Assembly: GCF_027563465.1 (NCBI RefSeq)
Contig: NZ_JAPFQA010000003.1
Span: 186,001 to 250,000 of the forward strand
DNA from: Mesorhizobium qingshengii
GTDB taxonomy: Bacteria > Pseudomonadota > Alphaproteobacteria > Rhizobiales > Rhizobiaceae
Length of the DNA: 64,000 bases
Direction: 5' to 3'
Shown here piece by piece: positions 33,013 to 46,367 of this stretch. How positions within the stretch are numbered: the first letter of the stretch is position 1; each line of letters opens with the position of its first letter. Both the position numbers and the translations under genes were made by a program. A model generated the notes under the pieces. The model was not told where the DNA came from and made no database searches. It saw nothing but the letters and a program-made list of their open reading frames with translations.

Positions 33013-34023
33013 ATGCTGAGACGTTCACTTATCAAGGCCGCTGCCGTCGCGGCGTTTGTCGGTGCCATCGGCTTGTCCAATGCGGCCCTGGCGGCCGACA
33101 AGGTCAACGTCCAGCTCGACTGGGTGGTGCGCGGCAATCACGCCATGTTCTTCGTCGGCAAGGAAAAGGGCTTCTTCGCCAAGAACGACATCGATGTGGC
33201 CGAGATACGCAAGGGGTCCGGCTCGCCCGACGCGATGCGGCTGGTGGGCAATGAGAACGCGGATTTCGGATTCGGCGATCTTCCCACGCTCGCCGTCGCA
33301 CGGTCGCAGAATGTTCCGGTCGTGGCGCTGGCGGCCGTCAACCAGCACTCGCCGCTGGCAGTCATTTCGCTGGCCAAGACGGTGAAGCTCGCAAAGCCCT
33401 CCGACCTCAAGGGGCTGACCATCGGCATTCATCCCGCCGGCTCCACTTACATCTTTTTCAAGGGCTTCCTGGCCGCCAACGGCCTGACCGAAAAGGACAT
33501 GACGCTGAACAGCGTCTCGCCGCCCTATGAGAGCTACCTGCTGCTCGGCCGTGTCCAGACCGTGGTCGGCTATGTCGATGCCGAGGTTCCCGAACTGGAG
33601 GCCAAGGCCGGCGGTCCCGGTTCGCTCAGCATCATGATGGGCTCGGATCATGGCTGGAAGGCCTATGGCTCTGGCCTGTTCACCTCGCAGAAGATGATCA
33701 AGGACAAGCCCGAAATCGTGCACCGCTTCGTCAAGGCTTACAGGGAAGCCTTCGACTATGTCGTTGCTCATCCGGAAGAGGCCGCCGAGATTACGGCCAA
33801 GGCCGCCCCGGGTTATGCGGACAAGAAGGACGTCTTGCTGGCGCAGATCAAGGCCGACATCGCATCGACGTTCACCAGCCCCGATACCAAGGAACACGGT
33901 CTCGGCTGGATGACGAAGACGCAGTGGGAGGAAACCTTGAAGACGCTCACGGATCAGGGCGTGCTCAAGACAGCCCTGTCCGCGGACGATGTCTTCACCG
34001 ACACATTCCTGGCGAAAGAATAA
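33013..34023 (+). CDS. NitT/TauT-type ABC importer, NMT1/THI5-like binding protein
   Basis: A 336-residue periplasmic binding protein with a signal peptide (residues 1-29, ending ALA-AD). The mature part starts VNVQLDWVVRGNHAMFFVGKEKGFFAKNDID, the NMT1/THI5-like pattern, and continues with GSPDAMRLVGNENADFGFGDLPTLAVAR. Relatives bind nitrate, taurine, sulfonates or the thiamine-precursor pyrimidine; a substituted pyridine would be a reasonable ligand here. It ends the importer; a convergent minus-strand gene follows. Confidence 0.88.
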   Translation: MLRRSLIKAAAVAAFVGAIGLSNAALAADKVNVQLDWVVRGNHAMFFVGKEKGFFAKNDIDVAEIRKGSGSPDAMRLVGNENADFGFGDLPTLAVARSQNVPVVALAAVNQHSPLAVISLAKTVKLAKPSDLKGLTIGIHPAGSTYIFFKGFLAANGLTEKDMTLNSVSPPYESYLLLGRVQTVVGYVDAEVPELEAKAGGPGSLSIMMGSDHGWKAYGSGLFTSQKMIKDKPEIVHRFVKAYREAFDYVVAHPEEAAEITAKAAPGYADKKDVLLAQIKADIASTFTSPDTKEHGLGWMTKTQWEETLKTLTDQGVLKTALSADDVFTDTFLAKE

Positions 34024-34061
34024 GGGGCGCGCGGTGTTCGAGCGGACAGGTCGATGACCGC

Positions 34062-34487
34062 CTACCGGCAGACCAGGCTGTCCTGCGCCATGGTGCAGGA
34101 CACGGCGCGCTCGCCTTTGGCGGCGTCGGCGCGATCCAGCGTGATCTGCACGCGGGTGGCATATGCGCGGCCCGACAGGCCGCACCAAAGCCGCTCGACG
34201 GGCAGGTTCTCGCGCTTGTCGTTGAGGATCGTGAACGTGCCGGTCTTCGCATCGAACCAGAGTTCGACGCGGGCGCTCCTGCCCGGTTCGACCGTCGCGA
34301 TCCCGGCTGAATACCAGTGGGCGAAGTCGGCGTTGCAGGACAGGCCTTCGCCGCCCGCATTCGAAATCGTCAACGGCACCATGTCGAGCCCGTCAGTGCC
34401 GGTGCGGACGGTGACATGGTGCAACTCAACCGCGTTGGCGAAGGACGAGAACGCCAGCATCACCGGAAGGACATAACGGATTTTCAC
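34062..34487 (-). CDS. Small exported protein of unknown function
   Basis: A 141-residue protein with a cleavable signal peptide (MKIRYVLPVMLAFSSFANA). The mature domain (HHVTVRTGTDGLDMVPLTISN, SARVELWFDAKTGTFTILNDKRENLP) looks all-beta and has four Cys (SCNADF, LWCGLS, SCTMAQ, LVCR) that could form two disulphides in the periplasm. I do not recognise the family. It is the only leftward gene inside the right arm of the B6 locus and separates the two importers, so it may be unrelated to the pathway. Confidence 0.65.
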   Translation of the reverse strand: MKIRYVLPVMLAFSSFANAVELHHVTVRTGTDGLDMVPLTISNAGGEGLSCNADFAHWYSAGIATVEPGRSARVELWFDAKTGTFTILNDKRENLPVERLWCGLSGRAYATRVQITLDRADAAKGERAVSCTMAQDSLVCR

Positions 34488-34586
34488 TTTGCCTGAGCTC
34501 CATAGGTAATTTTCTTGGGCAGTCTATCTCGCTTTCGCGCAATAACAATAAGAATATTGATTGGTAAATCAAACAGAGAGGGTAAC

Positions 34587-35615
34587 ATGTTAAAGCTTCT
34601 TAAGAGCAGTGTAAGTGCAGTTATATTGAGCAGCGTCTTGATGAGCGGTGCGCTTGCCGCCGAGATCAAGTCGATTGCCATCCTGACGCCCGAAGAAGGC
34701 ACGGATTATGGCTGGAACCAGCAAGGCATCGACGCCGCCAAGGCGGCGGGCAAGGCCGCCGGCGTCGAAGTGGTCGTGGCCCAGGGCCTCGGCTATGGCG
34801 ACGTTCGCCCGACATTGCGCGAACTTGCGTCCGACGGCGCCAGCCTGCTGATCGCCCACGCCAGCGGCTACAACACCTCGGCTCCCGAGATCGCCAAGGA
34901 ATTGAAGGTTCCGGTGGCGATCGTCGATACGCCGAACGGCCTGGAGAAGGGCCTCGTCGCCGACTACACGCTGAGCGGCCACCAGGGTGCCTATCTCGCC
35001 GGCCGTCTCGCCGCCAAGGTGTCGCGCTCCAAGTCGGTCGGCATCGTGGTGTCGGGTGAGCCGCCATCGTGGAATTCGCAGTCTGCGGCGTTCGCGCAGG
35101 GCGTGAAGGCGGAGAACCCGGCCGTCAAGATCACCTATGCGGTGATCGGACCGGCCGCCTACAGCGATGCGGCCGGCGGCAAGCGCGTCACCGAAAGCGT
35201 GATCGCATCGGGCGCCGACATCATCTTCGGGCAGGGCAACGGTTCGAGCTTCGGCATGCTGCAGGCGGTCGAGACGACCAAGGCAGCCGATGGCGGCAAG
35301 GTCTATTTCATCGACGTCATCGGCGACAAGTCGCCGATCGACAAGGGCTTCCTGCTGTCGTCGGTGGTGTGGAACATCGAGCCGGTCTACGCGGCGATGA
35401 TCGCCGACCTGAAGGCCGACACCTTCGGCACCAGACACTATACGATCGGCCTCAAGGACGATTCGGTCAAGCTTCTCAAAACCGCCGCGATCCCGGACAA
35501 TGTCTGGGCGGAAATCCAGGCGCTGCGCGAAGACGTCATTTCCGGCAAGATCAAGGTCGATCCGGTCTATGACGCGGCCGCCGTCAGGGCGCTGATGACA
35601 AGCGTCGCCCAGTAA
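34587..35615 (+). CDS. BMP-family ABC importer, substrate-binding lipoprotein-like protein
   Basis: A 342-residue periplasmic binding protein of the basic-membrane-protein (PnrA/BmpA-like) family. The signal peptide covers residues 1-26 (LKSSVSAVILSSVLMSGALA, no lipobox Cys). The mature part has SIAILTPEEGTDYGWNQQGIDAAKAAG, DVRPTLRELASDGASLLIAHASGY and ADIIFGQGNGSSFGMLQAVE, where BMP proteins hold a ring stacked between aromatics. The family usually imports nucleosides; placed directly before pathway enzymes, a vitamin B6 vitamer is a good candidate. The leader and first codons are AT-rich compared with the rest. Confidence 0.87.
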   Translation: MLKLLKSSVSAVILSSVLMSGALAAEIKSIAILTPEEGTDYGWNQQGIDAAKAAGKAAGVEVVVAQGLGYGDVRPTLRELASDGASLLIAHASGYNTSAPEIAKELKVPVAIVDTPNGLEKGLVADYTLSGHQGAYLAGRLAAKVSRSKSVGIVVSGEPPSWNSQSAAFAQGVKAENPAVKITYAVIGPAAYSDAAGGKRVTESVIASGADIIFGQGNGSSFGMLQAVETTKAADGGKVYFIDVIGDKSPIDKGFLLSSVVWNIEPVYAAMIADLKADTFGTRHYTIGLKDDSVKLLKTAAIPDNVWAEIQALREDVISGKIKVDPVYDAAAVRALMTSVAQ

Positions 35616-35692
35616 GGCGATCAAGGTCGACTGCCGGAGGGGTGATCCGTTCACCCCTCCGGACGATTCCCATTTTCTGGTACTGGGCTTTC

Positions 35693-40148
<4,456 letters not shown>

Positions 40149-40173
40149 CCGTCATCACTGCGGAGACAAGACC

Positions 40174-41352
40174 ATGCGCTATTCCGACCATGCCGAACCA
40201 GTCATCACGCTCACCTCAGGGCCGGTGAATGCCTATCCTGACGTACTGCGCGGCCTCGGTCGCACGGTGCTCTACGACTACGATCCCGCGTTCCAGCTCT
40301 TTTACGAGAAGGTGATCGGCAAGGCGCAGAAGGCGATGCGGCTCTCGAACAGGCCGGTCATTCTGCATGGCGAGCCGGTGCTTGGCCTGGAGGCCGCCGC
40401 CGCCTCCCTGATCGCGCCCGACGACGTTGTGCTCAACCTTGCCTCCGGCGTTTACGGCAAGGGGTTTGGCTATTGGGCGAAGCGCTATTCGCCACATCTG
40501 CTCGAGATCGAAGTGCCCTACAACGAGGCGATCGACCCGCTGGCGGTCGCGGCAATGCTGAAGGCGCATCCGGAAATCACCGTCGTTTCCGTCTGCCACC
40601 ACGACACGCCGTCTGGCACCATCAATCCGATCGACGCCATCGGCGCGCTGGTTTCGGCGCATGGAGCTTATCTCATCGTCGACGCCGTCTCGTCCTTTGG
40701 CGGCATGAAGACGCATCCGGAGGATTGCAAGGCCGATATCTATGTCACCGGCCCGAACAAATGCCTTGGCGCGCCTCCCGGCCTCACGATGATGGGCGTC
40801 AGCGAGCGGGCCTGGGCCAAGATGAAGGCCAATCCCCTGGCGCCGCGCGCATCGATGCTGAGCATCGTCGACTGGGAAAATGCGTGGTCGAGGGACGAGC
40901 CGTTTCCATTCACGCCGTCCGTCTCCGAGATGAGCGGGCTCGACGTCGCGCTCGACCTCTACCTTGGTGAGGGACCGGAGGCGGTGTGGGCGCGCCACGC
41001 GCTCACCGCCAAGGCCATGCGCGCGGGCGTCGCCGCGATGGGCCTGTCGATCTGGGCCGCCAACGACAAGATCGCATCGCCAACCACGACCGCAGTCCGC
41101 ACGCCCGCAGGCGTCGACGAGAAGGCGCTTCGCCAAGCGGCGCGGGCCCGCTACGGCGTGGTGTTTTCGTCGGGGCGCGGCGAAACATTGGGGAAGCTGA
41201 CGCGCATCGGCCATATGGGACCGACCGCCCAGCCGATCTATGCGATCGCGGCGCTGACGGCGCTTGGCGGCGCCATGAAAGCGGCGGGGCAGACTCTCGC
41301 GGTCGGCAAAGGCATCGATGCCGCGCTGGCCGTGATCGACGCCGACGCCTGA
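40174..41352 (+). CDS. Pyridoxamine-pyruvate transaminase
   Basis: A 392-residue fold-type I aminotransferase that uses pyridoxamine as substrate rather than as cofactor, producing pyridoxal and L-alanine. Lys196 in TGPNKCLGAPPG is the active-site lysine; HGEPVLGLEAAAAS and VDAVSSFGGMKTHPEDCKADIY match, as I recall, the M. loti enzyme (mlr6806, one residue longer). Related serine-glyoxylate aminotransferases lack this context. It feeds pyridoxamine into the pathway, just as pyridoxine 4-oxidase feeds pyridoxine. It starts 25 bp after the lactonase and is followed by pyridoxal 4-dehydrogenase. Confidence 0.93.
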   Translation: MRYSDHAEPVITLTSGPVNAYPDVLRGLGRTVLYDYDPAFQLFYEKVIGKAQKAMRLSNRPVILHGEPVLGLEAAAASLIAPDDVVLNLASGVYGKGFGYWAKRYSPHLLEIEVPYNEAIDPLAVAAMLKAHPEITVVSVCHHDTPSGTINPIDAIGALVSAHGAYLIVDAVSSFGGMKTHPEDCKADIYVTGPNKCLGAPPGLTMMGVSERAWAKMKANPLAPRASMLSIVDWENAWSRDEPFPFTPSVSEMSGLDVALDLYLGEGPEAVWARHALTAKAMRAGVAAMGLSIWAANDKIASPTTTAVRTPAGVDEKALRQAARARYGVVFSSGRGETLGKLTRIGHMGPTAQPIYAIAALTALGGAMKAAGQTLAVGKGIDAALAVIDADA

Positions 41353-41378
41353 ACAGACATCACCAGATCACGGATTGA

Positions 41379-42137
<759 letters not shown>

Positions 42138-42265
42138 AGCGCGCCGCGTCCCAATACCGCTGCACACTTCGGGGCGACTTGCATCGGGTCGCAACGGCGG
42201 ACGGGCATGGCCAAAAGCCTGTCCGCAAGGCCTGACATAGACGGCCAATCAAGGGGAAGATCATC

Positions 42266-43102
42266 GTGAATTTCGGGTTCGACACGTCGATGTTCGACGG
42301 GCTGACGATTGCCATGCTGGTCGCCGGCATGGCTGCAACCGGTGTGGCGTCAGGCGTGCTCGCCGGCCTGCTGGGGGTCGGCGGTGGCATCGTCATCGTC
42401 CCCGTGCTGTTCTGGGTGCTTACGCTGTTTCACTTTTCGCCGACCGTGATCAGTCACCTGGCGGTCGCGACGTCGCTTGCGGTCATTATCCCTACCTCGA
42501 TCTCATCGACGCGGTCGCACAACAAGCGCGGCAATGTCGATCGGCCTCTGCTCAATCTGTGGGGACCGGCTATTTTCGTCAGTGCCCTCATCGGCGGCAT
42601 CATGTCGAAATTCATCCCGGGTGCCGGCTTGCGGCTGGTTTTCGGCTTCGTTGGCGTGCTGGTGGCCGTCAACATGGCGATGCCGAAGACACTTGTGATC
42701 TCCGATCACTTGCCGCAAAGCGGCTGGATCAACCGTGCGGTTGCCTCTGTCATCGGCTTTGTCTCTTCGCTCATGGGAATTGGCGGCGGCACGCTCTCGG
42801 TGCCGACGCTTTCCAGCTTTTCCTTTCCGGTCCATCGAGCCATCGGCACGTCGTCGGCGCTTGGCCTCCTTATCGCGCTTCCAGCCGTGGCCGGCTTCAT
42901 CTGGTCGGGCCTCGAGGTTGCCGGCCGGCCTCCGCTCAGTCTGGGCTACGTCAGCCTGCCAGCAGTAGCCATCATAGCGCCCGTGAGCTTTCTGTTCGCA
43001 CCCCTGGGCGCGAGGCTCGCCCACGCGCTCAACCCGCGCTACCTGAAGCTTGCCTTTGCGTTCTTCCTGGCGATCACGGCCGGGCGGATGTTGCTTTCCT
43101 GA
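42266..43102 (+). CDS. TauE/SafE-family membrane exporter
   Basis: A 278-residue membrane protein starting at GTG 42266. It has about eight hydrophobic segments and the family motifs GVLAGLLGVGGGIVIVPVLFW at the N-terminus and SSLMGIGGGTLSVPTLSSFSFPVHRAIGTSSALG in the second half, an internally repeated design. TauE/SafE proteins export sulfite, sulfoacetate and other small anions. It is 128 bp after the last B6 gene on the same strand. Whether it belongs to that pathway (export of an acid product) or stands alone cannot be told. Confidence 0.87.
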   Translation: MNFGFDTSMFDGLTIAMLVAGMAATGVASGVLAGLLGVGGGIVIVPVLFWVLTLFHFSPTVISHLAVATSLAVIIPTSISSTRSHNKRGNVDRPLLNLWGPAIFVSALIGGIMSKFIPGAGLRLVFGFVGVLVAVNMAMPKTLVISDHLPQSGWINRAVASVIGFVSSLMGIGGGTLSVPTLSSFSFPVHRAIGTSSALGLLIALPAVAGFIWSGLEVAGRPPLSLGYVSLPAVAIIAPVSFLFAPLGARLAHALNPRYLKLAFAFFLAITAGRMLLS

Positions 43103-43135
43103 ATCCTGGCCTTGGTTGGGGAGCGCAAGCTGGTC

Positions 43136-43255
43136 TCAATCGATCGCACAACGGAGCCCGAACGTGACGCCGTCCGGCCTGAAGGCGAATACGGTTCCGC
43201 CTGTCGCAAGGATCAGATCGACTCCGCCACTGGTCGGAATCCGCTCGAAATCCAT
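43136..43255 (-). CDS. Possible 39-residue protein after ubiV
   Basis: A short frame that begins two bases after the ubiV stop and reads MDFERIPTSGGVDLILATG and on to GLRCAID. Composition is protein-like and the spacing suggests read-through translation from ubiV, but no clear ribosome site precedes it and no family is recognised. It could also be the remnant of a once longer gene. Confidence 0.3.
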   Translation of the reverse strand: MDFERIPTSGGVDLILATGGTVFAFRPDGVTFGLRCAID

Positions 43256-43257
43256 CT

Positions 43258-44157
43258 TCAGATCGAAGTGGCTGCTTGCCAGCCGGGCTTGCCATGGGCG
43301 TATCCATCGACGAGCGTGCTGGGCAGATCGAGGCACGAGAGGATGAAGCGGGCAGCCTTGGGATCCTCTCTCCCGTCGGCAAGCGCTCTATAGGTCTTTG
43401 CCACCTCGACCATGTCGCATGTGTGCGGAGACAGGCGGATACGCCGGACGCCTCTGGAGGTGAGATCCGCGGGTGCCGGGCAGAAAGCCTGCACCTGGTT
43501 GGAGAGCGTCTGCACGCCATTGATCGCGAGGAACTGCTGGTCGTCGAGCGTGTCGACGGCAAGGCCATCCGGGTCTCTTTCGCAGGTAAACTGGCAGGAA
43601 TCCTTGTGAAGGCCGTGGATGCGCGCGTGATAGCATCGGCCGGAAAGCGCCAGCGGCAGCCGGCCGAAGGCGAAAATCTCGAATTCCGTCTCGGGACATG
43701 CGCCGGCCATGGCGCCGACGGCGGCGAGCGACAATTCCACGGGCGGGCATATCGTTGTGGCACCGCGCTGGATCAGGAACCGCGCGGAAGCCTCATTGTA
43801 GACGTTCAGGAACGGACCGGTCACGAAGGGCTTGCCGGAGCGTGACGGCAGGGCGGTGACATCGTTGATCTCCACCAGCCGTTCGTCGGTGCAGAGATCC
43901 TCGATGCTTCTGCGCTCCCGAACGGTTGCCGGCGCCGCCAGCGTGGAGAGCACCACTTCCTTTCCCGCACGCTCGAGGCGTTCGATGATCTCGGGCCATG
44001 CCGGGTCGGAAAACGGCATCCGCTTGCCGCAGACGACTTCGCCGACATGGACGCGGTCGATCGGAGCCTCGTCTGCTATCCTGCGGTAGAAGTCCGAGAG
44101 GCGGTCGGGCGACCAGTGGAAGAACACCGGCCCAAGCGTCAACGCAATTGCGGACAA
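43258..44157 (-). CDS. ubiV: UbiV, oxygen-independent ubiquinone hydroxylation (U32 family)
   Basis: A 299-residue U32-family protein. Cys43, Cys175, Cys188 and Cys192 (VCGKR, SGRCYHARI, DSCQFTC) repeat the spacing of the four [4Fe-4S] ligands of E. coli UbiV (39/180/193/197). With UbiU it hydroxylates the ubiquinone ring without O2, using prephenate as oxygen donor. The start is TTG 44157, with GGAG eight bases before it and four bases after the ubiU stop; the longer open frame to 44319 runs back through ubiU. It lies in the ubiT-ubiU-ubiV order. Confidence 0.9.
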   Translation of the reverse strand: MSAIALTLGPVFFHWSPDRLSDFYRRIADEAPIDRVHVGEVVCGKRMPFSDPAWPEIIERLERAGKEVVLSTLAAPATVRERRSIEDLCTDERLVEINDVTALPSRSGKPFVTGPFLNVYNEASARFLIQRGATTICPPVELSLAAVGAMAGACPETEFEIFAFGRLPLALSGRCYHARIHGLHKDSCQFTCERDPDGLAVDTLDDQQFLAINGVQTLSNQVQAFCPAPADLTSRGVRRIRLSPHTCDMVEVAKTYRALADGREDPKAARFILSCLDLPSTLVDGYAHGKPGWQAATSI

Positions 44158-44161
44158 GATG

Positions 44162-45160
44162 CTATCTCCACTTCTTGCTGTACGCTCCCGCCGTCTGCCG
44201 GGAACCTTCCGACTGACCAGCAAGAATCCGATCGATCTCGATCGCGTCGCCACCTTGCTCGACGGCGTCAACGGCCTTCCGGAAGGCACGGACCACTTCC
44301 GTGACGTAACCTTTGCCACGCTGGCGTCCTTCGATCTTCAAGGCGGTTACGCCGGCGGCTTTCAGCCCGGCAATCATCCCGCCGGCGTTCAGGCTGACGG
44401 GATCCTCGAACAAATAGGAGGTCTTGCCGCCGGCCTTGAATTTGCCCTTGCACAAGGTGGGGTAGCCCACCGGCTCGCCAGGCTCGTAGCGGTCGATCGT
44501 GAACCCTGAAAGCCGCGCCGCCGTGCTGTTCGGCTCGTCGTCGTAACTCACCATTTCGGGTGGCGAACAGACGCCATTCAGGTTTGGCGATTTTCCTGTC
44601 GCGTATGAAGAGAGATAGCATCGGCCTTCGATCATCACGCAAAGGCCGCCGAACACGAATGCTTCCGTTTCCACCTCGATCGCACGGTTGAGCGCCGCGA
44701 TCTCCTGAACCGAAAGCACCCGCGGCAGGACGACGCGACGGATGCCGAAACTGGTCGCGTAGAATCCGATTGCCTCCGGCGTCGCGGCCGCCGCCTGTAC
44801 GGAGAGATGAAGACGAACCTGCTTGTGGTTTTTCGCGACGTGGTCGAGGACGGCGATGTCCGCCGCGATGATCGCATTCGCGCCGCATTCGGCCGCCGTG
44901 TCCGCGGCCTTCTTCCACAGGCCGACATCATTGACCCGCGCGAAGGTGTTGATGGCGACCAGAACCTTGCTGCCGTGGTCATGCGCGAAGCGGACGCCCT
45001 CGGCCAGTTCTTCCGCGGAGAAGTTGAGTCCCGGGAAATTCCGGGCATTCGTTTCGTCGCGAAATCCGCAATAGACTGCGTCCGCGCCTGCCTGGACGGC
45101 TGCCCTCAGCGTAGCGGGGGTTCCGGCCGGGCAGACAAGTTCCATGCGTCCGCTTGTCAT
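44162..45160 (-). CDS. ubiU: UbiU, oxygen-independent ubiquinone hydroxylation (U32 family)
   Basis: A 332-residue U32 protein starting MELVCPAGTPATLRAAVQAGADAVYCG. Cys174, Cys181, Cys198 and Cys237 match the spacing of the E. coli UbiU cluster ligands (169/176/193/232) exactly with an offset of five. It forms a complex with UbiV and replaces the FAD monooxygenases when oxygen is absent. Its start overlaps the ubiT stop by four bases. The peptidase name often given to U32 proteins would be wrong here because of the cluster and its neighbours. Confidence 0.92.
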   Translation of the reverse strand: MTSGRMELVCPAGTPATLRAAVQAGADAVYCGFRDETNARNFPGLNFSAEELAEGVRFAHDHGSKVLVAINTFARVNDVGLWKKAADTAAECGANAIIAADIAVLDHVAKNHKQVRLHLSVQAAAATPEAIGFYATSFGIRRVVLPRVLSVQEIAALNRAIEVETEAFVFGGLCVMIEGRCYLSSYATGKSPNLNGVCSPPEMVSYDDEPNSTAARLSGFTIDRYEPGEPVGYPTLCKGKFKAGGKTSYLFEDPVSLNAGGMIAGLKAAGVTALKIEGRQRGKGYVTEVVRAFRKAVDAVEQGGDAIEIDRILAGQSEGSRQTAGAYSKKWR

Positions 45161-45705
45161 GCCTCTGGTGCCTTGTCTCTGGAGTTGCGATCGGCCATCT
45201 GGCGCACGACACCCAGCGCACCGAGAATTCCCGTATCGACAAGACGAGCCAGTGCGCCGCGCAAGCCGAGCAAATCCGCCGGGCGAAGCTCGGCATCCTC
45301 GATCGTGTTCCTTAGCGCGAGCACCGCCTCGGTGCGGCCGCTGATCGAGATGATCCGGCTGAAGAAAAGCGCGTCGCCGTCGAGCGTGCCGTCGAGCAGG
45401 CTCAACAGTGTCAAAATAGGTCCCCTGATCTGGACGCTTGATGTCGCGGCCTCACTTTTCCTGACGACACGAACGATCGAGCGCTCTGCATCCGGTACGA
45501 CGGTAAAGGCGAAGGCGAGGTCGATCGGGTCGATGAAATAGCAAGCTGTTCGATGTTCGCCCAGGCGGTCGAACAATCGAGGCTGCCGCCCGGCCAAAGA
45601 GCGCAGGGACAGCGTGAGCAGCGGCCCAAGAGGCAAGCCGGCGAAGGCCGGGAAAAGATGGCGAACGACCGCCGGCAATCTCGGTTCCGTGTTTCCCGTC
45701 ACCAT
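45157..45705 (-). CDS. ubiT: UbiT, SCP2-domain lipid carrier for anaerobic ubiquinone synthesis
   Basis: A 182-residue protein with an SCP2-like lipid-binding domain (FIDPIDLAFAFTVVPDAERSIVRVV, VQIRGPILTLLSLLDGTLDGDALFFSRIISISG). It is the accessory factor thought to present ubiquinone precursors to UbiUV. DGDALFF and SGRTEAVLALRN are typical of UbiT. It lies between a DUF6455 gene (28 bp upstream) and ubiU (overlapping), all leftward. Confidence 0.88.
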   Translation of the reverse strand: MVTGNTEPRLPAVVRHLFPAFAGLPLGPLLTLSLRSLAGRQPRLFDRLGEHRTACYFIDPIDLAFAFTVVPDAERSIVRVVRKSEAATSSVQIRGPILTLLSLLDGTLDGDALFFSRIISISGRTEAVLALRNTIEDAELRPADLLGLRGALARLVDTGILGALGVVRQMADRNSRDKAPEA

Positions 45706-45733
45706 TCAGTGCATCCTGTCCTAATGAGGTCGC

Positions 45734-46171
45734 TCAAGCGGATTTCGCGGCGGATTGCGTGCTGGGTCCGTTCCTGAGCAAATCTGCGAAATTCTGGCTG
45801 TTCGGACAGAAATCCTGATAGTGGCTTTCGAAATCGAAGGCGGCCAAGTGACCATGACACTGGCGGCGATGCGGGCAGGTGATGCAAGTGCGTGACATGA
45901 AACAGTGCGCTTGCAGCGATTGAAAACTGTCCGGATCGATGCCGACTGAACGCATCGCCGAAGAAAGCAGGTCTTCCGAGGCGTACGGCAACCGCATGGC
46001 ATCATCGAATTCACTTCGCGACAGACCGATGTCATTCAGAATGCCCGTGCACTCATCCATACCCATTGCCCAAAATTCTCTTGTCGCTGCCCTGCTCCGC
46101 CGGCGGTCCGCGAGAAGGGAAATTACGGACCGCCAAGCTTCGAGGGTTTCGCTGATGAGATTGCCGGCCAT
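45734..46171 (-). CDS. DUF6455-like small Cys-rich protein
   Basis: A 145-residue soluble protein with helices in the first half and a cysteine/histidine group HCFMSRTCITCPHRRQCHGH at about residues 89-108, followed by FCPNSQNF. The spacing suggests a bound iron-sulfur cluster or zinc. It resembles the uncharacterised DUF6455 family, which I associate with anaerobic-respiration gene neighbourhoods in alphaproteobacteria. It leads the ubiTUV run and its promoter shares the palindrome at 46288-46305 with ubiD. A cluster-delivery or redox-sensing role for UbiUV is an inference. Confidence 0.7.
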   Translation of the reverse strand: MAGNLISETLEAWRSVISLLADRRRSRAATREFWAMGMDECTGILNDIGLSRSEFDDAMRLPYASEDLLSSAMRSVGIDPDSFQSLQAHCFMSRTCITCPHRRQCHGHLAAFDFESHYQDFCPNSQNFADLLRNGPSTQSAAKSA

Positions 46172-46287
46172 GTGAATCCCTCATTATTGCCCGGCGCCGC
46201 CAACGATGGTCCGCCCGCCCGCTATTGTTGGGCGACCGCTGCCGTACGGTACCGACTTCGAAAATTAGCGTGGACGGATCGATCGCT

Positions 46288-46305
46288 CTTTGCGCTAGCG
46301 CAAAG
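46288..46305. promoter_or_regulatory. CRP/FNR-superfamily (Nnr/FixK-like) box between ubiT and ubiD transcripts
   Basis: CTTTGCG-CTAG-CGCAAAG is a perfect 18-bp palindrome. Its core TTGCG-N4-CGCAA (46290-46303) resembles NnrR sites (TTGCG-N4-CACAA) and the FNR/FixK layout TTG-N8-CAA. It is 65 bp before the ubiD ATG and 117 bp from the divergent DUF6455 start, and could serve both promoters under low oxygen or nitric oxide. Confidence 0.65.
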
Positions 46306-46367
46306 TTTCTCGTTGGCGCTCATGGCAAAATTGTCCGCCCGACGATCCGGTCGAGCCGGAATTCGCC

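Noticed and set aside
34558..34573. TTGAT-TGGTAA-ATCAA palindrome as a FixK/FNR box
   Set aside because: The spacer is six bases rather than four, so the arms do not have the FNR spacing; it may be incidental in an AT-rich leader.
44162..45160. Collagenase-like U32 peptidase
   Set aside because: The four cysteines with UbiU spacing and the ubiT/ubiV neighbours identify UbiU.
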